From positions 35,970 to 98,185 of the forward strand of contig PABV01000034.1 of NCBI GenBank assembly GCA_002699425.1: a stretch of 62,216 nt of DNA, written 5' to 3'. A model generated the notes under the pieces. It was not told the origin of the DNA. It made no database searches and was given only the letters and a program-made list of their open reading frames with translations. Origin of the DNA: Methanobacteriota archaeon (GTDB lineage Archaea; Thermoplasmatota; Poseidoniia; Poseidoniales; Poseidoniaceae). A program made the translations under genes and the position numbers. Shown here one piece after another: positions 36,735-45,692 of this stretch (its first letter is position 1; each line of letters starts with the position of its first letter).

Positions 36735-37673
36735 TCAATTCTTTCGAGTCATGACTTTTTGACAAGCATTTGCGATATCTTTGTGTGTTATTCCCATCAA
36801 TTCCAACATTTCATGTGCCTGTGCTGATTCTCCGAAGCGATCTTGAACACCAATCATTTCCATTGGAGTCGGGTTTTCTTTGACCAGATGCTCGGCTATG
36901 GCGCTTCCAAGACCTCCGATTACGGAATGATCTTCTGCGGTAACAATCGCTCCACATTTTTCTGCATATTTGTTAACCATATCAATGTCAAGCGGCTTGA
37001 TTGTATGCATATCAATCACTGCCACTGAAATCCCCTCTTGTTCAAGTTGATGGCATGCCTTCACTGCTTCATGTAATGCAACACCACAGGCAAATATAGC
37101 CACGTCATTTCCGTCGTTCACGACAATCCCTTTACCGATAACAATCTCATCTTCTCTTCCATCGTAAATGACTGGCGTACTATTTCTTGCCGTGCGAGTG
37201 TAGGATGGACCATCGTGATCTGCAAGTTGAATCGTCAATAATCGTGTTGATACATCATCACAAGGGTGCAGGATAGTCATGTTTGGTAGAGTCCTATATA
37301 TCGCTAAATCTTCTATAGACTGAGCAGATGAGCCGTCAGTTCCAGTATGTACTCCTCCATGGCTTCCACATAAATGGACTGATAAGTTTGGTCTGGCAAT
37401 TCCATTACGAACCTGTTCAAATCCTCTTTCAGTAAAGATGGCAAATGTAGATGCAAATGGGATGTATCCACTAGATGCAAGACCTGCTGCACCAAGCATC
37501 ATATTTTGTTCACCAATTCCAAAGGAAAATGTGCGCTCTGGATAGGCTTTACGAAAATGCAGTGATTTTGTAGATTTACCTAAATCTGCCTCAAGCACAA
37601 CGACCTTCTCATTGGATGCAAGATCAAGTAATGCTTGTCCATATCCATCTCTGGTGGCTGCCATTCTTGTCAT
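36735..37673 (-). CDS. Transketolase, C-terminal subunit
   Basis: A 312-residue protein equal to the pyrimidine-binding and C-terminal domains of transketolase. The activating glutamate for thiamine diphosphate lies in FSFGIGEQNMMLGAAG. The SHGGVHTGTDG loop follows. With the N-terminal subunit it forms the active enzyme that moves two-carbon units between sugar phosphates. Split transketolases are common in archaea. Its ATG overlaps the tktN stop as ATGA, so the two halves are made together. Confidence 0.94.
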   Translation of the reverse strand: MTRMAATRDGYGQALLDLASNEKVVVLEADLGKSTKSLHFRKAYPERTFSFGIGEQNMMLGAAGLASSGYIPFASTFAIFTERGFEQVRNGIARPNLSVHLCGSHGGVHTGTDGSSAQSIEDLAIYRTLPNMTILHPCDDVSTRLLTIQLADHDGPSYTRTARNSTPVIYDGREDEIVIGKGIVVNDGNDVAIFACGVALHEAVKACHQLEQEGISVAVIDMHTIKPLDIDMVNKYAEKCGAIVTAEDHSVIGGLGSAIAEHLVKENPTPMEMIGVQDRFGESAQAHEMLELMGITHKDIANACQKVMTRKN

Positions 37674-38539
37674 TGGATCACCCCGAGTTCTTCCAAAGCC
37701 AAAGCAAGTTGTTCATCATTTGGTGCAGCTCCATGAAATTGAGGATTATTTTCCATAAAAGAAACACCTTTTCCCTTCACGGTATTTGCAATAATCACCG
37801 ATGGGCCGTCTTTATTTTGCTTCATCCATTCGATACCACTGCAAATCTCTTCCATGTCATGTCCATTGATCTCTTTAACATGCCAACCAAAACTAATCCA
37901 TTTGGAAGGAATATCAAACATTCGCATTTGTTCAATACAAAAATCGTCATTTTGAATATTATTTCTGTCAACGAATACATTCAAATTTCCTAATTCATGA
38001 TGTGCGGCAGCCATTGCAGCTTCCCAAATACTTCCTTCTTGTAATTCCCCATCACCCAACATAACGTAGATTTGTCGCTCTGATTCATCCAATTGAGCAG
38101 CAAGAGCGCAGCCAATACCAAAAGAAAGTCCCATTCCTAGACTACCAGCGCTAAAGTCAACACCAGGGGTCCATTTCATATCGACATGGCCTTGACAAAT
38201 TCCACCTTTAACGCGATAGGATTCCAAGTCTTGATTCTCTATGAATCCTATTTCAGAGAGTATGGCATACATACCGGGTGATGCATGTCCTTTGGAAAGT
38301 ATAAATCGATCTCTATCGCTCCATTTCGGTTGGTCAGGTTTTACGCTCAAGTAATTGCCGTATAGTGCAACCAAGATGTCAATTTCTGAGAGTGAACCAC
38401 CAGGATGCCCGGCTTTCGCACGATGGGTCATCTTGCAAATTTCTACTCGGCACCGTCTGGCCATTGACTCAAGTTCTGATTTCGAAAGCATTGCAATCAA
38501 AGTTCGCTGTTCAATTGAGCCTTTGATGGTTGTGTTCAT
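37670..38539 (-). CDS. Transketolase, N-terminal subunit
   Basis: A 289-residue protein equal to the diphosphate-binding half of transketolase. Visible are KAGHPGGSLSEID, the SKGHASPG loop and the thiamine diphosphate motif GDGELQEGSIWEA...NNIQND. The ATG at 38539 overlaps the stop of the OPT transporter gene as ATGA. An internal Met at residue 17 is an alternative start, but the overlap with both neighbours fits the longer form. Confidence 0.94.
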   Translation of the reverse strand: MNTTIKGSIEQRTLIAMLSKSELESMARRCRVEICKMTHRAKAGHPGGSLSEIDILVALYGNYLSVKPDQPKWSDRDRFILSKGHASPGMYAILSEIGFIENQDLESYRVKGGICQGHVDMKWTPGVDFSAGSLGMGLSFGIGCALAAQLDESERQIYVMLGDGELQEGSIWEAAMAAAHHELGNLNVFVDRNNIQNDDFCIEQMRMFDIPSKWISFGWHVKEINGHDMEEICSGIEWMKQNKDGPSVIIANTVKGKGVSFMENNPQFHGAAPNDEQLALALEELGVIQ

Positions 38540-40638
38540 TCATCTTGAGGTGGTAATTTGAATGCATCTATGAAATCGATCCATGCTTGTTTAACCACAC
38601 CTAATGAATCCGTAACAAGGTTTCCATTTTTGGGCATTGATTGAGCTGCTAATGTAATGAAAACCGATACAAACCACCCGAAGAATAGCATCGAAAAAGC
38701 ATTTCCAAGCGTACCAACTCCAAGCAACTCTGCCGGGTCAATGTTTGCTACTATGAAAACCGCAAGTAAAACTCCCATTAGAGATTCACCTGCAATAAAT
38801 CCTGCTCCTATGAGTACACCCCTATCTTGGACTTCTTTCATGGCTTCTTTTGCATTCTTTGATGGTGCGCCATCAAGGTTTCCATCAACTCTTAATCTGG
38901 TACCTGACAAAAGAAAGTGAGAAATTAATCCACCGGCCATGATTGGAACAGAAAGTGATAGAGGGAGATATATTCCAATGGCAACGCTCATCACAGGCAT
39001 CTTAAGACGAATCAAAAATACTGCAATGATAGCTCCTAAAATGACCATTTGTAAGTTGAGTCCTCCACCAAATGCACCTTGTACGATGGCTCCAATTAGC
39101 TCTGCTTGCGGGGCAATTAGAGCATTATCACAATTGTATAATACTCCTGAATCGCCACCTATATTTCTCTCGACTATTCCAGACTCGATTCTATCATTTG
39201 TTGCTAAGCATGCCGTCTTTGATATTTGGAATGCCTTATGCAATAGCGATAATACCGGTCCAATGACAATGGCTCCCACGAGAACCCCAATCACCTCAGC
39301 TGTTTGTTGACGATATGGCGTTGCTCCTACCATGTGACCGGTTTTGAGATCCTGCATGACGTCACCTGCAATCGCAGCAGATGTTGCAACAATTGCAGCA
39401 ATAAACATCGTTGCAAGCATGAGTTCTTTTGTTCCCAATCCAAGAATCAAGTCGCCTATTACCCAAACTAAACCAATGGTAAATATCATCGTTGCAATAG
39501 TCATACCTGAAACTGGAGAATTTGAAGATCCTACCACTCCAGCAATGTATCCTGCTACTGCAGCGAAGAAGAATGAAACCGCTGCCAAAAACAAAGCACC
39601 ACTGAGAGCAAGAACGATGCTACCAGTAGCGTACCAATAAAAGAAGAATGTGAGTAAGACTAGTACTCCGCAAGCAATAATTACTTTGTCAATAGGTATG
39701 TCTTTTTCAGTCCTCAAGATGTTTGAATCTTCTTCACTATTGGCTGCTTTCAAGGCCTTCATCAATCCATCTTTGATGGTATCTTTCATTGACCATAGTG
39801 TGTAAACCCCTCCAACAATCATTGCTCCAACACCGATGTACCTAATTTCTGAGCTCCAAATGGTGTAAAAATCCTCCACTATATCGCCACTGCCTGGCCA
39901 TCCTCTAATTAGGCCAAACAATGGAACTAAAATGCCGAATCCAATGACACCGCCCAGAAAAATGAATGATGCAATACGTAACCCTACGATATATCCGACA
40001 GATAGTAGCGCAAGAGATAACTCTGCACCGCCATATAGCCTGGTTCCTAAGAAATTAATTCCTCCTTCAACATGTTGGTGTGTAACTCTAAATCCTTTCA
40101 CAAACCATCCATAGATAGCACCAATTCCGAGCGCATAAACAATGGCAATAAGGCCACTTCCGCCCTGTTCACCAGCAACAAGTACTTCTTTACATGCAAC
40201 TCCTTCTGGATAAGGTAACGCTTCTTCTACGATGAATAAGTGGCGCAAGGCAATCGTAAACATCGTCCCAAGCAGACCTCCAAGCACGGCTATCGAAAGT
40301 GTCTCGAACCATTGAATATCGGTCCATAATCCGATAACGAGTAACGCGGGTACGGTAAAAATAACGCCTGCTGCTAAACTTTCTCCAGCGCTTGCCATGG
40401 TTTGTACAGCATTATTTTCTAAAATAGTGACGTCCTTAAATTTGAAACCTCTTAGAATGAGCATAGACATGACAGCAGCAGGAATTGAAGCAGATACTGT
40501 CATCCCGACATACAGGCCGAGATAGGCATTTGCTGCTGTCATGACAGCGCCAAGTAAAATGCCAATTATGACTACACGTAGCGTCAACTCTTGGATCTCT
40601 TTGTCTGCTGAAACCCATGGCTCGTAATCATTGGCCAT
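38536..40638 (-). CDS. OPT-family oligopeptide/metal-chelate transporter
   Basis: A 700-residue membrane protein of the OPT superfamily, with about fifteen hydrophobic helices and the signature ENNAVQTMASAGES near residue 77. It also has an EALPYPEGVACKEVL segment, typical of the prokaryotic OPT branch. OPT members import peptides, siderophores or metal chelates with protons; the substrate here is not determined. It is the first gene of a six-gene leftward operon with split transketolase, transaldolase, a membrane protein and proS, an odd grouping that gives no hint of the substrate. Confidence 0.9.
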   Translation of the reverse strand: MANDYEPWVSADKEIQELTLRVVIIGILLGAVMTAANAYLGLYVGMTVSASIPAAVMSMLILRGFKFKDVTILENNAVQTMASAGESLAAGVIFTVPALLVIGLWTDIQWFETLSIAVLGGLLGTMFTIALRHLFIVEEALPYPEGVACKEVLVAGEQGGSGLIAIVYALGIGAIYGWFVKGFRVTHQHVEGGINFLGTRLYGGAELSLALLSVGYIVGLRIASFIFLGGVIGFGILVPLFGLIRGWPGSGDIVEDFYTIWSSEIRYIGVGAMIVGGVYTLWSMKDTIKDGLMKALKAANSEEDSNILRTEKDIPIDKVIIACGVLVLLTFFFYWYATGSIVLALSGALFLAAVSFFFAAVAGYIAGVVGSSNSPVSGMTIATMIFTIGLVWVIGDLILGLGTKELMLATMFIAAIVATSAAIAGDVMQDLKTGHMVGATPYRQQTAEVIGVLVGAIVIGPVLSLLHKAFQISKTACLATNDRIESGIVERNIGGDSGVLYNCDNALIAPQAELIGAIVQGAFGGGLNLQMVILGAIIAVFLIRLKMPVMSVAIGIYLPLSLSVPIMAGGLISHFLLSGTRLRVDGNLDGAPSKNAKEAMKEVQDRGVLIGAGFIAGESLMGVLLAVFIVANIDPAELLGVGTLGNAFSMLFFGWFVSVFITLAAQSMPKNGNLVTDSLGVVKQAWIDFIDAFKLPPQDE

Positions 40639-40727
40639 GCATTGTCGTGGCTATCGCAGTTTGTGAACTGTTCGGATGAAGGGGAAAACCACCTTTATCC
40701 TAATAAGGAGCGGCAAGGAGGGTTCAT
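40639..40727. promoter_or_regulatory. Divergent promoter region OPT / P-type ATPase
   Basis: This 89-base spacer contains a possible operator at 40657-40670 (CAGTT, TGTG, AACTG; 5-bp arms). There is also a TATA-like CCTTTATCC around 40691-40699 for the ATPase gene, and AAGGAGG at 40715-40721, six bases before a TTG start. Both flanking genes encode transporters, so joint control is conceivable. The elements were found by eye. Confidence 0.3.
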
Positions 40728-43637
40728 TTGGTACGCATGTCTTCTCAAGATTGGCATTCAATTGATAATAATGACTTGTACGATATTTTGGATACTTCTC
40801 CAGAGGGTCTTTCCTCGAAAGAAGTTGAACTGCGTCAAATAAAATACGGTGCAAACAAACTTGAAGAGCCAGAAAAAACACCTGCAATCCTTAGATTCCT
40901 GTCTCAATATAACGATCCTTTGGCGATTATTCTTATGCTTGCAGCAGTTTTGGCGCTCGCCATTCATCCAGATAAACCAGGAGATGCCATCTTTATTTTC
41001 ACAGTACTTACTGCCAATGCATTTTTTGGATTTTGGCAAGAAAACCAAGCAGAGCAAGCGATGGATGCACTCAAGAATATGGCTGTTTCCAATTGCACAG
41101 TCCTTCGAGATGGGATTGATTGTGATATTTCTACACGTGAACTCGTACCAGGAGATATCGTTCGACTTGAACAGGGATTAAATATCCCAGCTGATATCCG
41201 AATTATTGAATCTCTCCGATGTAAAATCGATGAATCAGCATTAACAGGAGAGCCTGAAGCCATCATGAAAACATCAGAAGTTATGGAAAAAGATACAATT
41301 CTTGCCGAACGAGACAATATGGCTTACATGGGGACTGTCATGAGTTCAGGTAGAGGTACAGGAATCGTTGTGAGAACTGGTATGTTAACAGAACTAGGAA
41401 AAATTGCATCAGATATTGCATCGGCAGAAACACCCAAGACGCCACTTGAATTGAAACTAGAAAGCCTTGGAAAGTTCCTTACTTATATCGCATTCGTTGT
41501 AGCAGTTCTTCTTATTTCACTCAAAGTCATTGTTTCGTTAGGCATTGATAATATCAACTGGAGGGATTTAGTTCTCGAACAGGTTATTATCGCTATTGCC
41601 ATTGTTGTAGCGATTGTACCAGAAGGTTTGCCGATTATTTTGGTAACAACATTAGCCATAGGTATGAGAAATATGGCTCGGCACAAAGCAATCGTTCGGA
41701 GAATGAAGGCGGTTGAGACGTTAGGTTCAACCACCGTAATTTGTACAGACAAAACTGGTACACTAACTAAAAATCAAATGACAGCGACTGATTTTTCACT
41801 TTTAAATGACCGATTTGATGTGACTGGCAAGGGATTTTATCCCGAAGGCGACATATTTCTTAAAGGGACTGAGGGAGACGAACCGACATTGGTTGATTCT
41901 CAATCAGATGTGTACAAGGATAATTTAGAGTATCAATTGGCATCTGCTGCTTTGAGTCTTTGTCAAAATAGTCATGTTTCTTTAGTCGATGGAGAACTCA
42001 TTACCACTGGCGATCCAACAGACTTGGCTTGCGCTGTTTTGGCATGGAAAGTAAAGGGAGATTTAGAAGAGTTTCAATCATCTAATCCGCGATTAAAAGA
42101 ATATTTCTTTGATTCGAAGAGGAAAAGAATGTCTGTAGTTCATGAATATAATGAAGAAAAGTGGTTGTTTTCAAAGGGTTCAGGCTCTGGATACGCAGGA
42201 TTGCTTCAATGGAAAATTTCAAACAACAGTATCGTCAAACTGGAAGAAGATGATTTGAATCAATTTAATGAGTATAATGACAAATTGGCGAGTGAGGCAA
42301 AAAGAGTACTTGTATTGGCAGCGAGAAGAGTAACAGAAGATGATGATCTAGACGATGAAGTTAGTATGGAATCTGATTTAATCCTACTCGGTCTTGTTGG
42401 GATTATGGATCCACCAAGAGAAGAAGTTCACGATGCCATTGCTAAGTGTCAGAAAGCTGGAATTAAAGTCAAAATGATTACAGGAGATCAAGCACTCACG
42501 GCTCTTGCTATTGGAAAAGAGTTGAACATTGTTGAATCTGATGAGGTATCACTAACTGGTAGAGATCTTGAATCTATGGATGATGAAATAATCGATGAAG
42601 CCATAGGAGAAACGGATGTGTTTAGCCGCGTAACCCCGGAGCAGAAAATGAAGATTGTGAGCTCCTTACAAGAACAGGGAGAGGTAGTTGCTATGACTGG
42701 AGATGGTGTTAATGACGCTCCAGCTTTATCTCGTGCTAACATTGGTATCGCGATGGGAGTTTCAGGTACAGATGTTGCTAAAGATGCTGCAGACATGGTT
42801 TTGCAAGATGATAACTTTGCAAACATAGTCAATGCAGTAGAGGAAGGTCGGAAGATATACACCAATATCAGAAATTTCGTTCGTTACCAGGTTTCAACAA
42901 ATATAGCCGCAGTCGCCTTAATCGTCATATCAACATTGATTTTTGGCTGGAATTTACCATTAACTGCAACCCAAATTCTTGTGATAAATATCCTCATGGA
43001 TGGCCCACCTGCTGTCGCTCTTGGAGTTGAAGATAATCATAAAAACGTGATGGAAAAACCTCCTCGACCAGTTGATGAGACATTACCTAATCTCAAAGAT
43101 GTGGGGCTGATTTTCTACCTAGGTATCGTTATGGTTATTGGTACATTAGTCGTTTACTATCTAGCAGGTGGCGGTCTTCCAGACACACCTTGTGAGGGTG
43201 CATTACCGGCCGGAGATGATGCTGCATCTCAGTTCATCTTAGATGATGGTAGTTGTGATGAAACTGCATGGAATCAATGGTATAATGATCATACAAAACA
43301 TGCAATGACAATGGCATTCGCTGTATTTATTGTATATCAATTATTCAATGTTCTTAATTGCCGCTCAAGTGAAAATAGTGTTTTCAAAATTGGTCTATTT
43401 TCAAATCGATTCATTTATGTGGCGATTCTGATTTCAGTAACATTACTTCTATTTGCGGTTCAAGGTGCAAATGTTACCGTACCATTTACGGATTTTGCAT
43501 TCGGAGAATTACTTTCCACAAAGACGATTAGCATGTATGATTGGCTGATTATTCTGGCAGTTTCATCTTCAGTATTTGTTATTGAAGAGTTCAGGAAGTT
43601 GCTTGTAGCCAGAGGATTCTTTAAAATTAGAAGATAG
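40728..43637 (+). CDS. P-type cation ATPase, calcium-pump type
   Basis: A 969-residue P2-type ATPase. The phosphorylated aspartate is D341 in CTDKTGTLTK, with TGEP in the actuator domain and GDGVNDAP in the hinge. The helix 4 motif VPEGLP and the helix 6 motif INILMDGPP (Asn and Asp present, Met where SERCA has Thr) resemble calcium pumps of the P2A/P2B groups, so Ca2+ export is the best guess; Na+ or Mn2+ cannot be excluded. About ten transmembrane helices are present. The TTG at 40728 has a near-ideal AAGGAGG six bases upstream. The ATG at 40737 is the alternative start. Confidence 0.92.
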   Translation: MVRMSSQDWHSIDNNDLYDILDTSPEGLSSKEVELRQIKYGANKLEEPEKTPAILRFLSQYNDPLAIILMLAAVLALAIHPDKPGDAIFIFTVLTANAFFGFWQENQAEQAMDALKNMAVSNCTVLRDGIDCDISTRELVPGDIVRLEQGLNIPADIRIIESLRCKIDESALTGEPEAIMKTSEVMEKDTILAERDNMAYMGTVMSSGRGTGIVVRTGMLTELGKIASDIASAETPKTPLELKLESLGKFLTYIAFVVAVLLISLKVIVSLGIDNINWRDLVLEQVIIAIAIVVAIVPEGLPIILVTTLAIGMRNMARHKAIVRRMKAVETLGSTTVICTDKTGTLTKNQMTATDFSLLNDRFDVTGKGFYPEGDIFLKGTEGDEPTLVDSQSDVYKDNLEYQLASAALSLCQNSHVSLVDGELITTGDPTDLACAVLAWKVKGDLEEFQSSNPRLKEYFFDSKRKRMSVVHEYNEEKWLFSKGSGSGYAGLLQWKISNNSIVKLEEDDLNQFNEYNDKLASEAKRVLVLAARRVTEDDDLDDEVSMESDLILLGLVGIMDPPREEVHDAIAKCQKAGIKVKMITGDQALTALAIGKELNIVESDEVSLTGRDLESMDDEIIDEAIGETDVFSRVTPEQKMKIVSSLQEQGEVVAMTGDGVNDAPALSRANIGIAMGVSGTDVAKDAADMVLQDDNFANIVNAVEEGRKIYTNIRNFVRYQVSTNIAAVALIVISTLIFGWNLPLTATQILVINILMDGPPAVALGVEDNHKNVMEKPPRPVDETLPNLKDVGLIFYLGIVMVIGTLVVYYLAGGGLPDTPCEGALPAGDDAASQFILDDGSCDETAWNQWYNDHTKHAMTMAFAVFIVYQLFNVLNCRSSENSVFKIGLFSNRFIYVAILISVTLLLFAVQGANVTVPFTDFAFGELLSTKTISMYDWLIILAVSSSVFVIEEFRKLLVARGFFKIRR

Positions 43638-43680
43638 GGTTGGGACATACCTTCTTCAATGACTCCATACAGGAATTCAC

Positions 43681-44901
43681 ATGCCAGACACATTCGAGTC
43701 AACCACCATTTTGTCTGGTAGTCACGAACACTGGAGAAATCGATTACCTCCTGCTAAAGAGAGTTGGCCGCAATCAGTCAAAATCGCACATCAGCAAATA
43801 TCAACAAACCAATCTATAACCGTTGAACAAGGATTGAATCTCTTCGATGAACCGAATTTGCACGCAATTGGCGAACTGGCTCACAACATCAAAACAGCAC
43901 GTTTCGATCAGAACGTTTTTTTCAATTCAAACGTTCACATTAATCAAACGAATATTTGCACCCTTGCATGCAGATTTTGTGCATTTAGGAGAGGGAGGCG
44001 TGCAGAAGACGCATATGCACTTACGATAGAAAATTACCTTGAAGAATTAGATAAGTATGCCCAATCTGTTGATGAAGTTCACTCTGTTGGAGCGCTTCAT
44101 CCTGATTGGGACGTGGAATACTATACGGAATTATTTAAGTCAGTGAAGCAGCAACATCCCAAAATTCACATTAAGGCGTTGACAGCAGTCGAAGTAAAAC
44201 ATATCGCCAAATTGTCAAAATTAGATGTGAGGAGTTTGCTGAATCAATTAAAAAAGGCAGGATTAGGCTCGCTCCCAGGAGGTGGTGCTGAAATTCTTGA
44301 TGATGAAGTCAGGGAGAATATTTGCAAAGGTAAAGAGACGACAGCAGAATATTTAGAAATTCACCGAATTGCTCATGAACTTGAAATTCCCACTAATTGC
44401 ACCATGTTGTTTGGGACCATTGAATCATCCTTGCATCGTGTAAAACACCTTTTTCATCTTCGTGACCTTCAAGCCAATACCAATGGATTTCAGTGTTTTG
44501 TACCATATCCATTTCTTCCTGACGACTCCCGCTTACCTGATGCACAATTGGCTACTGGTAATGAGATACTTAGAACAATTGCGATATCAAGAATTATTCT
44601 TGATAACATTCCCCATATCAAAGCATATCGAATGAATATTGGTGATTCTCTGTCAGAATTGGCTTTGCAATATGGTGCTGATGATGTTGACGGTATTGTT
44701 CAGCAAGAACAGATTATGCATTTAGCCGGTTCCAATACAAACCTTCAATCATCGCTTGCTGATCTTGCAAAAATAGTTGTTAATGCTGGCGGTATTCCTG
44801 TCCGAAGGAATTCAACTTATACTAAGTTTGAGTTATTTGATACAAACCCGGTGACGTCTCGAAATTTACCGCGTGTTCGTACCTTAAAGGTGATTCAATG
44901 A
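43681..44901 (+). CDS. mqnE: Aminodeoxyfutalosine synthase (radical SAM, MqnE-type)
   Basis: A 406-residue radical SAM protein. The [4Fe-4S] site is C93, C97 and C100 (CTLACRFC), followed by the GSLPGGGAEI and TNCTMLFGTIES segments of the MqnE/MqnC/CofH group. The LEIHRIAHEL and MLFGTIES stretches look more like MqnE than MqnC. MqnE joins 3-[(1-carboxyvinyl)oxy]benzoate to SAM to give aminodeoxyfutalosine, the second step of menaquinone synthesis by the futalosine route. mqnA follows with an ATGA overlap, which supports the assignment. GGA precedes the ATG. Confidence 0.88.
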   Translation: MPDTFESTTILSGSHEHWRNRLPPAKESWPQSVKIAHQQISTNQSITVEQGLNLFDEPNLHAIGELAHNIKTARFDQNVFFNSNVHINQTNICTLACRFCAFRRGRRAEDAYALTIENYLEELDKYAQSVDEVHSVGALHPDWDVEYYTELFKSVKQQHPKIHIKALTAVEVKHIAKLSKLDVRSLLNQLKKAGLGSLPGGGAEILDDEVRENICKGKETTAEYLEIHRIAHELEIPTNCTMLFGTIESSLHRVKHLFHLRDLQANTNGFQCFVPYPFLPDDSRLPDAQLATGNEILRTIAISRIILDNIPHIKAYRMNIGDSLSELALQYGADDVDGIVQQEQIMHLAGSNTNLQSSLADLAKIVVNAGGIPVRRNSTYTKFELFDTNPVTSRNLPRVRTLKVIQ

Positions 44902-45689
44902 AACATTGGGAATCGACACTTGGCCGTGTATCATTCATCAATTGCGACCCACTCTACCATGGCATCTCCAAAGAATGGAATACCATAGTAGCACCTCCCT
45001 CTTGGCTGACGGGTCACTTACTGAGGCGTGATTGCTTGCTTGCACCAATTCCAGCGGCGGATTACGCAGCCCACTTTGAAGAACTGGTACTTATTCCTGA
45101 CATCGGTATCTCAAGTCGTGGTGAAGTAGGAAGTGTCTTGTTATTTGGAAACCGCCCTATAGAAGAAATGCGAGATATTGCCTTTCCATCGGATTCATCA
45201 ACATCCGTAAAATTATTGAAACACATTTTAGAATTGAAGAATTTGAATCCCCGACCAATAAACATGGGCCCTGATTTGGAAACAATGCTTGATCGATGTG
45301 ATGGTGCTTTGTTGATTGGTGACAGAGCTCTAAAATCAGCAACTGAATCACCTTCCAGAGTGGTAATGGATTTAGGTGCGGAATGGTTTAACCAAACGAA
45401 CCATCCGATGGTGTTTGGTGTATTTGCAGCAAGACGTGATACTAGTTTAATCCATCTTAAGAGAGCACATCAAGCACTTATTAGACAGTTGGAGTTATTT
45501 GAAACTCACCCAAATCACCGTACAGAATCAATTGCTGAGAGTTCACGTCAATCAGGCCAAACAATAGAAAGATTGCAATCATACTTTGGCGAGGTTATCA
45601 ATAGAATGTGGCCGGAAGATTATGAGGGGCTAGGTCATTTCCTCAAGTTTGTTTGTGAAATTGATGCCGATTTACAATTCGCATGGTGA
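44898..45689 (+). CDS. mqnA: Chorismate dehydratase MqnA
   Basis: A 263-residue periplasmic-binding-protein-like enzyme. It begins with LGRVSFINCDPLYHG and contains the IPAADYAAH, ISSRGEVGSVLLF and SSTSVKLLKHIL segments typical of MqnA. It dehydrates chorismate to 3-[(1-carboxyvinyl)oxy]benzoate, the first committed step of the futalosine pathway. Its product is the substrate of MqnE encoded just upstream, with which it is translationally coupled (ATGA). Only three bases separate its stop from that of the convergent gene. Confidence 0.92.
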   Translation: MKHWESTLGRVSFINCDPLYHGISKEWNTIVAPPSWLTGHLLRRDCLLAPIPAADYAAHFEELVLIPDIGISSRGEVGSVLLFGNRPIEEMRDIAFPSDSSTSVKLLKHILELKNLNPRPINMGPDLETMLDRCDGALLIGDRALKSATESPSRVVMDLGAEWFNQTNHPMVFGVFAARRDTSLIHLKRAHQALIRQLELFETHPNHRTESIAESSRQSGQTIERLQSYFGEVINRMWPEDYEGLGHFLKFVCEIDADLQFAW

Positions 45690-45692
45690 TAA

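Noticed and set aside
43681-44901. Calling this radical SAM protein MqnC or the F420 enzyme CofH
   Set aside because: The LEIHRIAHEL and MLFGTIES stretches and the coupling with mqnA fit MqnE better; MqnC cannot be fully excluded without a tree.
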